A stretch of 64,000 nucleotides of DNA from Bog-473 sp963791455 (GTDB lineage: Bacteria > Actinomycetota > Acidimicrobiia > Acidimicrobiales > RAAP-2): NCBI GenBank assembly GCA_963791455.1, contig CAWBSM010000001.1:310001-374000 (forward strand), written 5' to 3'. Each line of letters starts with the position of its first letter. Position 1 is the stretch's first letter. A program made the translations under genes and the position numbers. Below the pieces are notes generated by a model. That model was given only the letters and a program-made list of their open reading frames with translations. It searched no databases and was not told the DNA's origin. Positions 45,282 through 54,089 of this stretch are shown piece after piece.

Positions 45282-46211
45282 ATGAGCCGAGCCGTCATCT
45301 ACGAGAAGTTCGGAGGTCCCGAGGTACTGGAGGTGCGAGAGGTTCCCGAACCGCACGCCGGCCCGGGCGAGGTCCGCGTCCGCGTGGCAGCCGCCGGTCT
45401 CAATCCCATGGACTGGGGCCTCGCCCTGCTGCCCGAGGTGGCGGCGCGGTTCGGCATCACCGTGCCGTCAGGCTTTGGATACGACTTTGCTGGAGCTGTC
45501 GACGAGGTGGGCAGTGACGCCACCGACTTTGCCGTAGGCGACCGCGTCTACGGCGGCGCACTGGGGAGGGCTGTAGCCGACTTCGTGGTGCTCAAGACGC
45601 CTCCCGAGGCTCCCGATGCGCTCTCACATACGCCGAATGGCATCAGCGACGAGGTGGCCAGCACGCTTCCGGTGGCCGGCAGCACCGCCATTGCCGCTCT
45701 CGATGCGATCAACCTGCGGTCCGGTGACACCGTCCTGGTCGGTGGCGCAGCCGGCGGAGTCGGCGTGTTCGTCGTGCAGCTCGCGAAGCTTGCCGGCGCC
45801 ACCGTGATCGGGACCGCTTCGGAGAGCACCTTCGAGTTCCTGCGGAAACTTGGCGCCGAACCGGTGGCGTACGGTGCCGGGCTGGCGGACCGGGTACGGA
45901 GGCTGGCTGCCGATGGCGTGACGGCAGCGACGAACTTAGTCGGCACGGAGACGGTCGAGGTTGCGCTGGCGCTCGGCGTACCGCCCGAGCGGATCTCCAC
46001 GATCGCGGTCGGATCGAACCCTCCTGACGGTGTGCGCGAGACCGGCGGCAGCGAAGCCCAACCGGATGCTTTGAGGCGGATCACCGACGGGATCCTTGCC
46101 GGCAAGATCTCCGTGCCTGTCGCCGCGACCTTCCCGATCGAGCAGATCCATGACGCCGTGGGATTGCAGGCCGGGTTCCACGTCCACGGAAAGGTTGTCG
46201 TCACGCTCTGA
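45282..46211 (+). CDS. MDR-family NADP-dependent oxidoreductase
   Basis: 309 residues. MSRAVIYEKFGGPEVLEVRE at the N-terminus, AAGLNPMDWGL, and the cofactor loop VLVGGAAGGVGVFVVQLAKL, with ATVIGTASE after it. Quinone-reductase type with no zinc ligands. TetR-MDR pairs of this type often answer electrophiles or quinones. Confidence 0.92.
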   Translation: MSRAVIYEKFGGPEVLEVREVPEPHAGPGEVRVRVAAAGLNPMDWGLALLPEVAARFGITVPSGFGYDFAGAVDEVGSDATDFAVGDRVYGGALGRAVADFVVLKTPPEAPDALSHTPNGISDEVASTLPVAGSTAIAALDAINLRSGDTVLVGGAAGGVGVFVVQLAKLAGATVIGTASESTFEFLRKLGAEPVAYGAGLADRVRRLAADGVTAATNLVGTETVEVALALGVPPERISTIAVGSNPPDGVRETGGSEAQPDALRRITDGILAGKISVPVAATFPIEQIHDAVGLQAGFHVHGKVVVTL

Positions 46212-46273
46212 CTTGGATTTCTCGGGACTTCAGCGTGGAAGCGACGACATGGACTCGCCCGTACGAACGGCGC

Positions 46274-46675
46274 CTAGCTCTGTTGGCAATCGATCTCTAC
46301 GCGGCTCGTGACGTCGTTGGTCACGGTGACCGGTCCTGGTGCCTGACACTCGCCGACACCCCCTTTGAATTGGGGACTCCGCCCTGCGACGGTGTAGCGA
46401 CCGACAGGCAGGTGGGCTGAGAACCGGCCGTTGGCAGAGAGGTCGATGGTGGCGATGTTCCCGTCCGACCCGTGAAACGTGACCGAGCCGCTGAGCGGTA
46501 GCGGCCCTGTCCCAGCCGGACCACCGACAGCTTGGAGTGTGCCGTCCAGGGTTCCCTCGTCTGGGGGCGACGAACAGCCGGCGCACGACACCCCCGCACA
46601 GAGTGCTGCGAGTGCTGCGAGGACGGTCAATGGGGCCCGACGAACGGCACTCTTCGGTTTGGCCATTGTGGTCAC
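46274..46675 (-). CDS. Secreted lipoprotein, last gene of exporter operon
   Basis: 133 residues. Basic start, hydrophobic core and lipobox (LCAGVSCAGC), then a beta-sandwich-like domain (GSVTFHGSDGNIATIDLSAN, LPVGRYTVAGRSP) similar to carboxypeptidase-regulatory folds. GTG 46675 overlaps the permease stop (GTGA). It is probably anchored outside the membrane and may work with the FtsX-like permease. Confidence 0.72.
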   Translation of the reverse strand: MTTMAKPKSAVRRAPLTVLAALAALCAGVSCAGCSSPPDEGTLDGTLQAVGGPAGTGPLPLSGSVTFHGSDGNIATIDLSANGRFSAHLPVGRYTVAGRSPQFKGGVGECQAPGPVTVTNDVTSRVEIDCQQS

Positions 46676-48906
46676 TCGTTCCGGGCGACCTCGGGCCCCG
46701 TGATCCGATCGAGGATGGGAAACGTCGCGGCGATGATCGCCATCGACGCGGCCAGCCCTCCGATCACCGTGGCCCAGTAGGAGAATCCCGGAAGGCTGAA
46801 GGCGAGCCCTACCTGCGAGTGCAGGTAAAGGGCGGCCGCCAGCAGCCCGACGACGATGGAGACCGCAGCGACAAGGAGCAGGGGCAACGCACTCTCCAGC
46901 GTCACGATCCGGTGCAGGAGTTTTCGCGGGACCCCCGTTAGTCTGAGCAGGCTGAATGGCCGTCTCCGCTCAGTGAGACCGGCCGCGATGTTCACGGCCA
47001 GGCTGCACGCAGCGATGATCAGGCTGGCCACGATGATCACGTCGGTCATGGCCTGGATCATTGTCAACAGGCGCGCCGTCGAGGGGTCGAGTGCCTCCAC
47101 GGTCACCGGTGTCCCTTGGAGCGGGAATGCGCGCTCGAGCTCCGTTCGCACCCGTTCGATCGCACCCGAAGACCCGTTCGTCGCGACGACGACCGCGCTC
47201 ACGGGGAGGGATGCGAGCTGCGTCGCCGACAGGTTCCAGGAGGGCCAGCGCGTGGTAGACGCGTTGGCGGTGTGCCCCAGGACCTTCGAGAGGAAGTATC
47301 CGACGGACGCCACGGTGGCCCGCGGTGCGCATCGGCCGATGGCCGGAGTCTTGGCGAGTTCGTCACACGCGACGACCCCAAACGATCGCCCCTCTTGCGT
47401 CTGGTTGGGAGCCTCATGGACCAACGCCACCCCTTGCACCCCCGGCGTCGCCCCGAGCTCGTTAAGGACCGAGGGAGGGACGGAAGCCACCACGGACGCC
47501 GTGGGGCAGTCGGTGGTCGAATAGGTGCAGAACGGGTCCGCGAGGGTACTCAGACTGGCGTTGGCGCTGCCCCCTCCGGTTACTTGCGTCACCGAGCTGA
47601 GGGCACCGATCGCCGCGCTGGCGACGAAGAGAGCAATGACGAGGCCACTGACAAAGCGGAAGGCAGCCTTGGGGTTGTCGAGGAGGTGACGACCGGCGAT
47701 GAGCATGGCGGGGCGACTTGCTCTTTTGACCATGATCCGCGACCCAGCCGTTGTGAACCACGGCCCGGCCAGAACCAGACCCACGATCAGCAGCGCGAAT
47801 CCAACGAGAAGCTCGAGGAGCTGGCTCCCGATGGCGCCGGGCTTTCCGGCCGCGTCGAAGTAGGCGAGGAAGGCGATACCTGCCAACAAGGGAACGATCC
47901 TGGCGATCCCCGGTGGGCGCTTCCTGACCCGTCGCGTGACTCCTAGCGGTGAAATCTGTACCCGGCGCAGCGCGAGACGGGCGGAGACGACGGCGGCGAT
48001 GGGGACTCCGATCACCGCAATGAGGATGTCGACGTCGTGAAGGGAGAGGTCACCCTGCGCCAACGGGGCCCCGGTGAACGGCACGTGGTACAGCAGTGGT
48101 CGAACTGCGAAGAAGAGCCCGAAACCGAGGACGACTCCGGCGAGGGCGGCGATGACCGCTTCTACGGCCGAAATCGTCGAGATCTGGCGAGGAGTGGCGC
48201 CGACCAGCCGCATAGAGGCGAAGCGCTCTTCGCGCCGGACCGCCGCCAGTCGGCTCGCCGTCGCAATCAGGATCAGAACCGGGAGCACGAGCGCCACGGC
48301 CCCGCCGACCAGGATGAATTCCAGAACTGGCCCGCTCCCGACCGCGCTCTGGCAGCCATAGCAATTCGCCAGGCCGCGATGGATCGCCCCGATCTCGATG
48401 GCAGCCGGCTGCTTCGAGAGATGGACGACGCTGTGACCGATGACGATGATCAACGAGTTCGGCGACGGCAGTCCCGCGCTGCCGATGGTGCCCACCAGCC
48501 GACCGGGGTAGCGATCACGCAGCTCGTCGGCGGGCTGGGAGCGAAGCAGGCTCACCAGCTCGGGCGAGGCGAAGTACTGGCCCGGACCAGGCAGGCGGGA
48601 CATTCCGGGGGGGATGGGCGCGCCCGGCCCGGCCGCCGCGACGTCGATCTGGTCGATGAGCTGACCCCCGAACGAGTCGGTGCTCGGTTCCCACCACAGG
48701 CCGCTGGCGGGCGAGGTTGGCGGTGTCGGCTGCACCGCCGAGTTCAGCCAGGCACCCCGATCGCTCTGGGCGTGGAGACCATTGATCCCGGCCAAGGCGG
48801 CCAGCAACAAGCCGACGCCGAGCGCGACCGCAGCAGCGGTGACGAGGACCCGCAGGAGGGCTTCACGGCCACTCCCCAAGGTCAGCCGGAGGCCGAGCCG
48901 GATCAT
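46672..48906 (-). CDS. FtsX-like ABC permease
   Basis: 744 residues. N-terminal helix (LRVLVTAAAVALGVGLLLAA), a large outer domain about 40-200, three helices around LVGGAVALVLPVLILIATAS with RLAAVRREERFASMRLVGAT (the FtsX cytoplasmic helix), a second outer region, and a final three-helix set with RRRPFSLLRLTGVPRKLLHR. The duplicated layout is that of ten-helix FtsX exporters of actinobacteria. It works with the ATPase gene overlapping it by 4 bp. Confidence 0.92.
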   Translation of the reverse strand: MIRLGLRLTLGSGREALLRVLVTAAAVALGVGLLLAALAGINGLHAQSDRGAWLNSAVQPTPPTSPASGLWWEPSTDSFGGQLIDQIDVAAAGPGAPIPPGMSRLPGPGQYFASPELVSLLRSQPADELRDRYPGRLVGTIGSAGLPSPNSLIIVIGHSVVHLSKQPAAIEIGAIHRGLANCYGCQSAVGSGPVLEFILVGGAVALVLPVLILIATASRLAAVRREERFASMRLVGATPRQISTISAVEAVIAALAGVVLGFGLFFAVRPLLYHVPFTGAPLAQGDLSLHDVDILIAVIGVPIAAVVSARLALRRVQISPLGVTRRVRKRPPGIARIVPLLAGIAFLAYFDAAGKPGAIGSQLLELLVGFALLIVGLVLAGPWFTTAGSRIMVKRASRPAMLIAGRHLLDNPKAAFRFVSGLVIALFVASAAIGALSSVTQVTGGGSANASLSTLADPFCTYSTTDCPTASVVASVPPSVLNELGATPGVQGVALVHEAPNQTQEGRSFGVVACDELAKTPAIGRCAPRATVASVGYFLSKVLGHTANASTTRWPSWNLSATQLASLPVSAVVVATNGSSGAIERVRTELERAFPLQGTPVTVEALDPSTARLLTMIQAMTDVIIVASLIIAACSLAVNIAAGLTERRRPFSLLRLTGVPRKLLHRIVTLESALPLLLVAAVSIVVGLLAAALYLHSQVGLAFSLPGFSYWATVIGGLAASMAIIAATFPILDRITGPEVARNE

Positions 48907-49619
48907 GCGCCGACCGCCACCGGTCTGGCGACCCGGCCGTCGCGCACGATCACCTCGCGGTCGGCGTAGGCGGCGACGCGGGGTTCGTGGGTGACGAGGA
49001 CGACCGTGATCCCCTCCTCGCGGGCCACGCTGGTCATCAAGTTCATGACGAGCTCACCGGTCAGGGAGTCAAGTGAGCCGGTGGGCTCGTCGGCGAATAG
49101 CACGTCGGGCTGCGCGACCATGCCCCGGGCGAGGGCGACCCGCTGGGCCTGGCCCCCTGACATCTCGCCCGCCCGGTGGCTTTCCAGCCCGTCGAGCTCG
49201 AGCCGGGCGAACCAGCTCCGCGCTCGGGCCAGGGCCTGTTGGCGGCGCATCCCGCCCAGAAGGAGTGGGAGGGCGACGTTCTCCTCGGCTGTGAGCTCCG
49301 GGACGAGCTGGCCGAACTGGAAGACGAAGCCGAAACGGTCTCGGCGGAGCCGGCTTCGCTGCTCCTCGCGCAGCGCGTCGATGCGCTGCCCGTCGAAGAT
49401 CACTCGGCCCGACGCGGGGACCAGGATGCCGGCTAGGCAGAAGAGCAGCGTCGACTTGCCCGATCCGCTCGGGCCCATGACGGCCACGATCTCGCCCCGC
49501 TGCACGGACAGGCTGGCGTCGCGCAGCGCCGGGGTCTCGCCGAAGGAGAGCACGAGGTCCTCCGACTCGATGATGGTGCCCCCGGGCGGGATGAGGGCAG
49601 AACTGAGGGGCGTCTTCAT
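48903..49619 (-). CDS. ABC transporter ATPase (LolD/MacB type)
   Basis: 238 residues. Walker A GPSGSGKST (about 49-57), Q-loop FGFVFQFGQLVPELTAEENV, signature MSGGQAQRVALARGM, Walker B DVLFADEPTGSLD and H-loop VLVTHEPRVAAYAD. This is the LolD/FtsE subclass that powers FtsX-like permeases. It overlaps both neighbours by 4 bp. Confidence 0.95.
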   Translation of the reverse strand: MKTPLSSALIPPGGTIIESEDLVLSFGETPALRDASLSVQRGEIVAVMGPSGSGKSTLLFCLAGILVPASGRVIFDGQRIDALREEQRSRLRRDRFGFVFQFGQLVPELTAEENVALPLLLGGMRRQQALARARSWFARLELDGLESHRAGEMSGGQAQRVALARGMVAQPDVLFADEPTGSLDSLTGELVMNLMTSVAREEGITVVLVTHEPRVAAYADREVIVRDGRVARPVAVGA

Positions 49620-50140
49620 GAGGCAACCTCCGTGGCGAGCGCGGCGAGGCGAGCGGTCGTGAGGTCGATCCAGCGGAGGTCGGCCTCGAGGTGGAAAAGA
49701 CCGTGGTCGGCGAGGAGCGAATCGATCAGGGTTCCCTTATGTTTGAGGTCGGTGAGCTCGCGCATCCGGTGCAGGTGTGCGGCGCGCTGGGCGTCCAGGT
49801 ACTCTTCGGCCCGGCGACCGAGCATTAGCGACAAGACGACCTTCACGAACAGATCGGTCTGCAGGTGGGGCTCGGCGGGGATGGGCTCCGAGAGCCACGC
49901 CTCGACCTCGTTCCGGCCGGTCTCGGTGATGTTGTACCGCTTGCGATCGGGTCCGGCTCCTGGCTCGGCCTCGCCGACGATCGCCTTCCCGTCTCTCGCC
50001 AGGCGGGAGAGCGTGGCGTACACCTGGCCATAGGGCAGCGGCCGGCCCCGGCCGAAGTAGGTGTCGTAATCGCGCTTCAGGTCGTAGCCATGGCTCGGTT
50101 CGCGATCGAGGAGGCCGAGCAGGGCCATGGGGACGCTCAT
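49616..50140 (-). CDS. PadR-family regulator, first gene of exporter operon
   Basis: 174 residues from ATG 50140. The winged helix is clear: ALLGLLDREPSHGYDLKRDY, LPYGQVYATLSRLARDGKAI and a wing GAGPDRKRYNITETGRNEVE. A long C-terminal dimerisation helix follows. PadR plus ABC/FtsX is a classic detoxification pairing; the repressor should release on binding a drug-like ligand. A palindrome lies 10 bp upstream. Confidence 0.92.
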   Translation of the reverse strand: MSVPMALLGLLDREPSHGYDLKRDYDTYFGRGRPLPYGQVYATLSRLARDGKAIVGEAEPGAGPDRKRYNITETGRNEVEAWLSEPIPAEPHLQTDLFVKVVLSLMLGRRAEEYLDAQRAAHLHRMRELTDLKHKGTLIDSLLADHGLFHLEADLRWIDLTTARLAALATEVAS

Positions 50141-50149
50141 ACCGAGAGA

Positions 50150-50164
50150 ATACTCTGAGTGTAT
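50150..50164. promoter_or_regulatory. Palindrome upstream of padR
   Basis: atactctgagtgtat is a 15-bp near palindrome (two mismatching pairs) just upstream of the PadR start, next to an AT-rich tatata stretch that may hold the -10. It is a likely autoregulatory operator. Confidence 0.65.
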
Positions 50165-50313
50165 ATATCCAGTCAATAGCCCGCTTGGCACCCATCTGAG
50201 ACGCTCCACTACACAAGTCCGAGGCAGCAGATCGTCAACCCGATGGTCTGGCAACGATGACGAGTTCTCGGGACGTAGCCGTGGTGACGCAGACATTGAG
50301 ACGCAGACATTGA

Positions 50314-50420
50314 GTAGGCGGCTGCCCCATGCAGCGCATATGCACAACTCCCTGACCTGTAATTTCGTCAGGTTTCCAACTCGATGGGTGCGTGATGACT
50401 TGGAACCCCCCGGCACTAAG
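50314..50420 (+). repeat. Diverged intergenic repeat R2 (partner at 18141-18251)
   Basis: Shares ordered words with R1 (gcgcatatgcacaa, ttcgtca, gcgtgatg, gaaccccc). It is preceded by a 14-bp tandem duplication (gacgcagacattga at 50286-50313) and followed by a hairpin at 50433-50460. No gene lies in the 390 bp between 50141 and 50530. Confidence 0.5.
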
Positions 50421-50432
50421 AAGTAGCAGGTC

Positions 50433-50460
50433 AGGGCCGGTCCGAGAGAGGGTCGGCCCT
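50433..50460. terminator. Hairpin after R2
   Basis: agggccggtcc pairs with gggtcggccct (two G-U pairs) around gagaga. The following tctgctg also follows the 31630-31661 hairpin. It looks like a terminator of a lost or unrecognised transcript. Confidence 0.5.
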
Positions 50461-50530
50461 TCTGCTGCCCCGAGATTGGTCCGCAAGGGTCCCGAGGATT
50501 CCATGCCCCGGAGTGTGAAGCTCCGTCGGT

Positions 50531-50740
50531 TTACAGCGGGCCGTCCATATCGATCACCGTGTCGTGGACGAACTGCGGCTTCGTCGCTCGCCAGGTAGAC
50601 AGCGGCGTAGGCGAAGACGTCTGGAGTACCGCGTCTGCCAACGGGCGTGCCAGGCATCACTACGGCCGTGTGTTCGCCACTGTCTGATTCATGCGCATTC
50701 GGTGTCCGAATGACTCCGGGGAGATGGCACACACCGGACT
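50531..50740 (-). pseudogene. C-terminal remnant of an SDR gene
   Basis: Read over one frameshift: PGVIRTPN, then TPVGRRGTPDVFAYAAVYLA, SDEAA, FVHDTVIDMDGPL and a stop at 50531. This is the last strand-helix-strand of a classical SDR. The rest is absent. Confidence 0.65.
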
Positions 50741-50894
50741 CCAACACCACGGCCGGCGGTAACCATGACGGGCGCGATGGCCGCCGTCAGAAGATACGGA
50801 CTTTGATAGTCACCTGGTACGCCTCATCGAAGGTCACCTCGTCCGCGATGGTCCCGCGGAACGCCACTGAAGCACCGCAGTCGGGCGCGCCGCG

Positions 50895-52097
50895 TCATGC
50901 AGCGGCCTGGGGCAGGCGGACGGTGAAACAGCATCCACCCGATTCGTTCGCCACCTCGATGTCCCCCCCATGCGCCTGGACCAGGCCCTGGGCGATAGCC
51001 AGGCCCAGGCCCGCCCGTGTGTCCGGCTCGGGGCTCCGGGCCGCGTCGCCGCGGTATCCCAGGTCAAAGACCCGGACCAGGTCCGCCTCGGCGATGCCGC
51101 CGCAGCCGTCACGCACGGTCATGACGGTCTCATCGTCGGCGACGCGTGCCTGGACGCTCACCTCGCCGCCTGCGGGCGTGTGCCGCAGTGCGTTCTCGAG
51201 CAGGTTGCGCAGGATTCGCAGGAACTCGGTGGTGGAGATCCGCACTTTGGCCGAAGCCTCCTCGACCCGCCCGACGACGTGCACCCCCTTGGCTTGCGCC
51301 ATGGGGCGCACGAGCACGAGCGCGTCGAAAACTACGTCGTTGAGCGAGACCAACTCCAGGTTCAGGTTCAAGAGGCCGCTGTGGATGCGGCTTAGGCGGA
51401 AGAGGTCGTCGACCATGCCGTCGAGGCGGGCGACTTCGCCCTTTATGGTCCGGTAGTAGCGCAACACGGTCTGCGGATCGGTCACGATGCCGTCCTCCAG
51501 TGCCTCGGTCAGCGCCTGTATCCCTGCCAACGGCGTCCGCAGGTCGTGCGAGATCCACGCCACCAGTTCGCGCCGGGACGCCTCGAGCGAGCGTTCCCGC
51601 ACCATCGACTCGTGCAGCTGCTCCCCGATCTCCTGCAGCTGGCTCGCCAAGTTGGAGAGTTCCAGGGTCGGAACCGCGGCTGCAGGATCGTGGGGCCGCT
51701 GACCGAGCGACGTCGCCAGACGGCTGACGGTGCCGATGCCCCGGGAGAGGGTCCTGGCCAGGACGATGGCTGCCAAACCGCCGACCGTTGCTGCGGCCAC
51801 CAGGACCACGATGGCGGTCCGCTCGTCTTTCGCTGACAAGAACATGCGCGAGCCGGCCAGCACCGTCCCGGCCACGATGCCGAGCACCGTGGTCAGCGCC
51901 ACCACCCAGAGATAGACGGACAACGGTCTCTGACCCAGGTGATGCGTCACCATCAACCCGACCAACGACAGCACGAACGCGGCCCCGGCCGACAGGGCGA
52001 CCACTTCGGTCGCCGCAGCGGGCGTGTCGCCGAACGCGAGAGCGAGGAGCCACGCGGCGCCGATTCCCGCTACACCGAGCAGGGCGATCCGGCTCAT
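50895..52097 (-). CDS. Sensor histidine kinase of a two-component system
   Basis: 400 residues. Four membrane helices at about 4-24, 33-52, 60-82 and 97-116, then a HAMP-like segment. HisKA: WISHDLRTPLAGIQALTEAL with His184. HATPase: RILRNLLENALRHTPAGGEV (N-box) and TRAGLGLAIAQGLVQAHGGD. The small outer loops suggest sensing in the membrane. Its ATG overlaps the response-regulator stop by 4 bp, so both come from one mRNA. Confidence 0.94.
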   Translation of the reverse strand: MSRIALLGVAGIGAAWLLALAFGDTPAAATEVVALSAGAAFVLSLVGLMVTHHLGQRPLSVYLWVVALTTVLGIVAGTVLAGSRMFLSAKDERTAIVVLVAAATVGGLAAIVLARTLSRGIGTVSRLATSLGQRPHDPAAAVPTLELSNLASQLQEIGEQLHESMVRERSLEASRRELVAWISHDLRTPLAGIQALTEALEDGIVTDPQTVLRYYRTIKGEVARLDGMVDDLFRLSRIHSGLLNLNLELVSLNDVVFDALVLVRPMAQAKGVHVVGRVEEASAKVRISTTEFLRILRNLLENALRHTPAGGEVSVQARVADDETVMTVRDGCGGIAEADLVRVFDLGYRGDAARSPEPDTRAGLGLAIAQGLVQAHGGDIEVANESGGCCFTVRLPQAAA

Positions 52098-52786
52098 GCC
52101 GCGAACTGGTAGCCGACGCCCCACACGGTGAGGATACGCACGGGGTTGCTGGGGTCGGGCTCGAGCTTCTCGCGCAGGCGGCGGATGTGGACCGTGATGG
52201 TGGCGCTGTCCCCGTACGTCCAGCCCCAGACGGCCTCGAAGAGCTCCTGCCGGCGGAACACTACGCCGGGGTTGCGCATGAGCAGGACGAGCAGGTCCTG
52301 CTCGCGAGGGGTCAGCACGATCTGCCGGCCGGCGAGGGTCACCCGCCGGGCACCCACGTCGACTGCCAGCTCGCCGGCCCTCAGCGTCGGGCCTGTGGTC
52401 AGGCATGGTGCGCCGTCCGCTGCGCTGCGGTTCAGAACCGACTTGATGCGGGCGGTGAGCTCGCGCGGCGAGAAGGGCTTGGTGACATAGTCGTCCGCCC
52501 CGACCTCGAGGCCACCGACCCTGTCCTCCTCCTCGCCAAGCGCCGTGAGCATGATGACGGGGACGCGGCCCATGAGGCGGATGCGGCGGAAGACGTCGAG
52601 CCCGTGCATCTCGGGCAGCATCAGGTCGAGCACGATGAGGTCTGGAGGATCCTGCGTGGCTGCTTCCAGCGCTGCGTTCCCGTCGGCTGCCCAACGCACC
52701 TCGAAACCTTCGCGGTCGAGGTACCGAGTGAGCACCTCCACCACCGTGGGGTCGTCGTCCACCACCAGGATCCGCGCCTTGGCCAC
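52094..52786 (-). CDS. OmpR-type response regulator
   Basis: 230 residues from GTG 52786. Receiver: ARILVVDDDPTVVEVLTRYL, acceptor Asp54 in LIVLDLMLPEM, then VTKPFSPREL. C-terminal winged HTH: RQIVLTPREQDLLVLLMRNP, FEAVWGWTYGDSATITVHIR and VRILTVWGVGYQF. Longer in-frame starts exist, but the family begins near this GTG. The regulon is unknown; the redox/glycosyl operon is directly upstream on the other strand. Confidence 0.93.
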   Translation of the reverse strand: MAKARILVVDDDPTVVEVLTRYLDREGFEVRWAADGNAALEAATQDPPDLIVLDLMLPEMHGLDVFRRIRLMGRVPVIMLTALGEEEDRVGGLEVGADDYVTKPFSPRELTARIKSVLNRSAADGAPCLTTGPTLRAGELAVDVGARRVTLAGRQIVLTPREQDLLVLLMRNPGVVFRRQELFEAVWGWTYGDSATITVHIRRLREKLEPDPSNPVRILTVWGVGYQFAA

Positions 52787-52901
52787 GATCAAGATCGTAG
52801 GACGCCCGCTACGGACCACGCTGAGCGCGCCCCAGATCTTAAGAGAATGGTTAGGTCTGAGGCATCCCTCCGGCGGGTGACGGCGCATATGGTCGGCGAG
52901 C

Positions 52902-54089
52902 GTGAACCTTGCGGTGTTGGACGCCTCCGCGCTGGTCCCGCGCCCGGAGCGTCGCCCGCTCCGCGGCATCGCCAGCGCGCAGCGCTCTCAGCTCGAACGC
53001 TGGTTCGCCAGCTGCGGCAGGCCACCGCGGCTTGACCTCGCCCGCAGCGGAGCACCGGGGCTCACGGGCCGCCAGCTTCTGGCTCTCGCTGCGCCTGACG
53101 ACGTGGAGGCCTATCTCGACATGCCGCTGGATTACGGACCGGGGGTGGGAACCGAGCGTCTGCGCGTCGTCGCCGCCGCCGCTGCCGGCTGCTCGCCCGA
53201 AGACATCGTCATCACCCACGGCGCCATTGAAGCCGTCCTTCTGGCCTGTGCGGCGTCACTCGAGAGCCGCACCACGGTGGCGGTTGCGACACCCGGTTAC
53301 GAGGGCCTGTTCCGAGCGGTCGAGGCGGCCGGAGGGGTGGTGCAGCCGGTGCAGGTATGGAGCCCCGGTGCCTCTGACCTCGACCTCGCTCAGCTGCTGG
53401 ACCTGGACTTGCAACGCTACGGCGCGGTCATTGTCAACTCGCCCCACAATCCGACCGGTCTCACCGCGGCGGTGCGGGACTTGGCCGACCTGGCCGAGCG
53501 CTGCGCCGCGGCCGGCACGACGCTCATCGTCGACCAGGTGTCCCTTGGAACCCTCGATCCGGGCGCGCGTTCGGTGCTGTGGCAAGCGCCAGCCTCCCCG
53601 GCGGTCGTGCAGGTCGGTGACGTGAGCAAGGCTTTCGGGCTGGGCGGGCTCCGAGTCGGGTGGTGCGCGGTGCCTGAGCCGGCGCGCCGGGCACGCATCG
53701 CAGAGCTGCGCGACGTCACCAGCCTGGCGAACTCGGCGCCGAGCCAACACTTGGCCGCGATCGCTCTCGAGAACAGCGGGGCTCTGTCGGCGGCACCGAC
53801 GGCCCAGTCGAACCTCGAGCGCTTGTCCGCGCTGACGGAGGAGCTTGGCCCGTCGGGCGGATGGAGTACGCCAGCCGACGGGCTCGTCGCTTTCCCCCCC
53901 TTCCCGCTCGTGGTCTCGGCCCGCGTATTCGCAGATCGACTGCGGGAACGGTTCGGTGTGGCCGTCACCCCGGGATCGTTCTTCGGTTACGACAGCCACC
54001 TCCGCGTTGGGCTGGGCCTCGCTCCGGCGCTCTTCGACGAGGCGCTGGACCGGCTCGTCTGCGCGCTCGACGCCGGGGCTGGTGCGTGA
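52902..54089 (+). CDS. Class I/II PLP aminotransferase, capreomycidine-synthase-like
   Basis: 395 residues from GTG 52902. Fold-type I motifs: GVGTERLRVVAAAAAGCSPE, TPGYEGLF, NSPHNPTGLT (183-186), a cofactor Asp in TTLIVDQVSLG, PLP lysine VSKAFGLGGLRVGW (Lys243), and the final Arg-rich HLRVGLGLAP. The overall pattern resembles capreomycidine synthase/CobD-like enzymes. It is gene 1 of the seven-gene operon. It probably makes an amino-acid or amino-sugar-like piece. Confidence 0.87.
   Translation: MNLAVLDASALVPRPERRPLRGIASAQRSQLERWFASCGRPPRLDLARSGAPGLTGRQLLALAAPDDVEAYLDMPLDYGPGVGTERLRVVAAAAAGCSPEDIVITHGAIEAVLLACAASLESRTTVAVATPGYEGLFRAVEAAGGVVQPVQVWSPGASDLDLAQLLDLDLQRYGAVIVNSPHNPTGLTAAVRDLADLAERCAAAGTTLIVDQVSLGTLDPGARSVLWQAPASPAVVQVGDVSKAFGLGGLRVGWCAVPEPARRARIAELRDVTSLANSAPSQHLAAIALENSGALSAAPTAQSNLERLSALTEELGPSGGWSTPADGLVAFPPFPLVVSARVFADRLRERFGVAVTPGSFFGYDSHLRVGLGLAPALFDEALDRLVCALDAGAGA

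Noticed and set aside
50286..50313. 14-bp tandem duplication as a functional iteron
   Set aside because: Only two copies and no replication gene nearby; probably slippage.
50314..50460. R2 plus hairpin as a tRNA or tmRNA gene
   Set aside because: No acceptor/T-arm pairing could be drawn; only a GAACCCCC word resembles a T arm.
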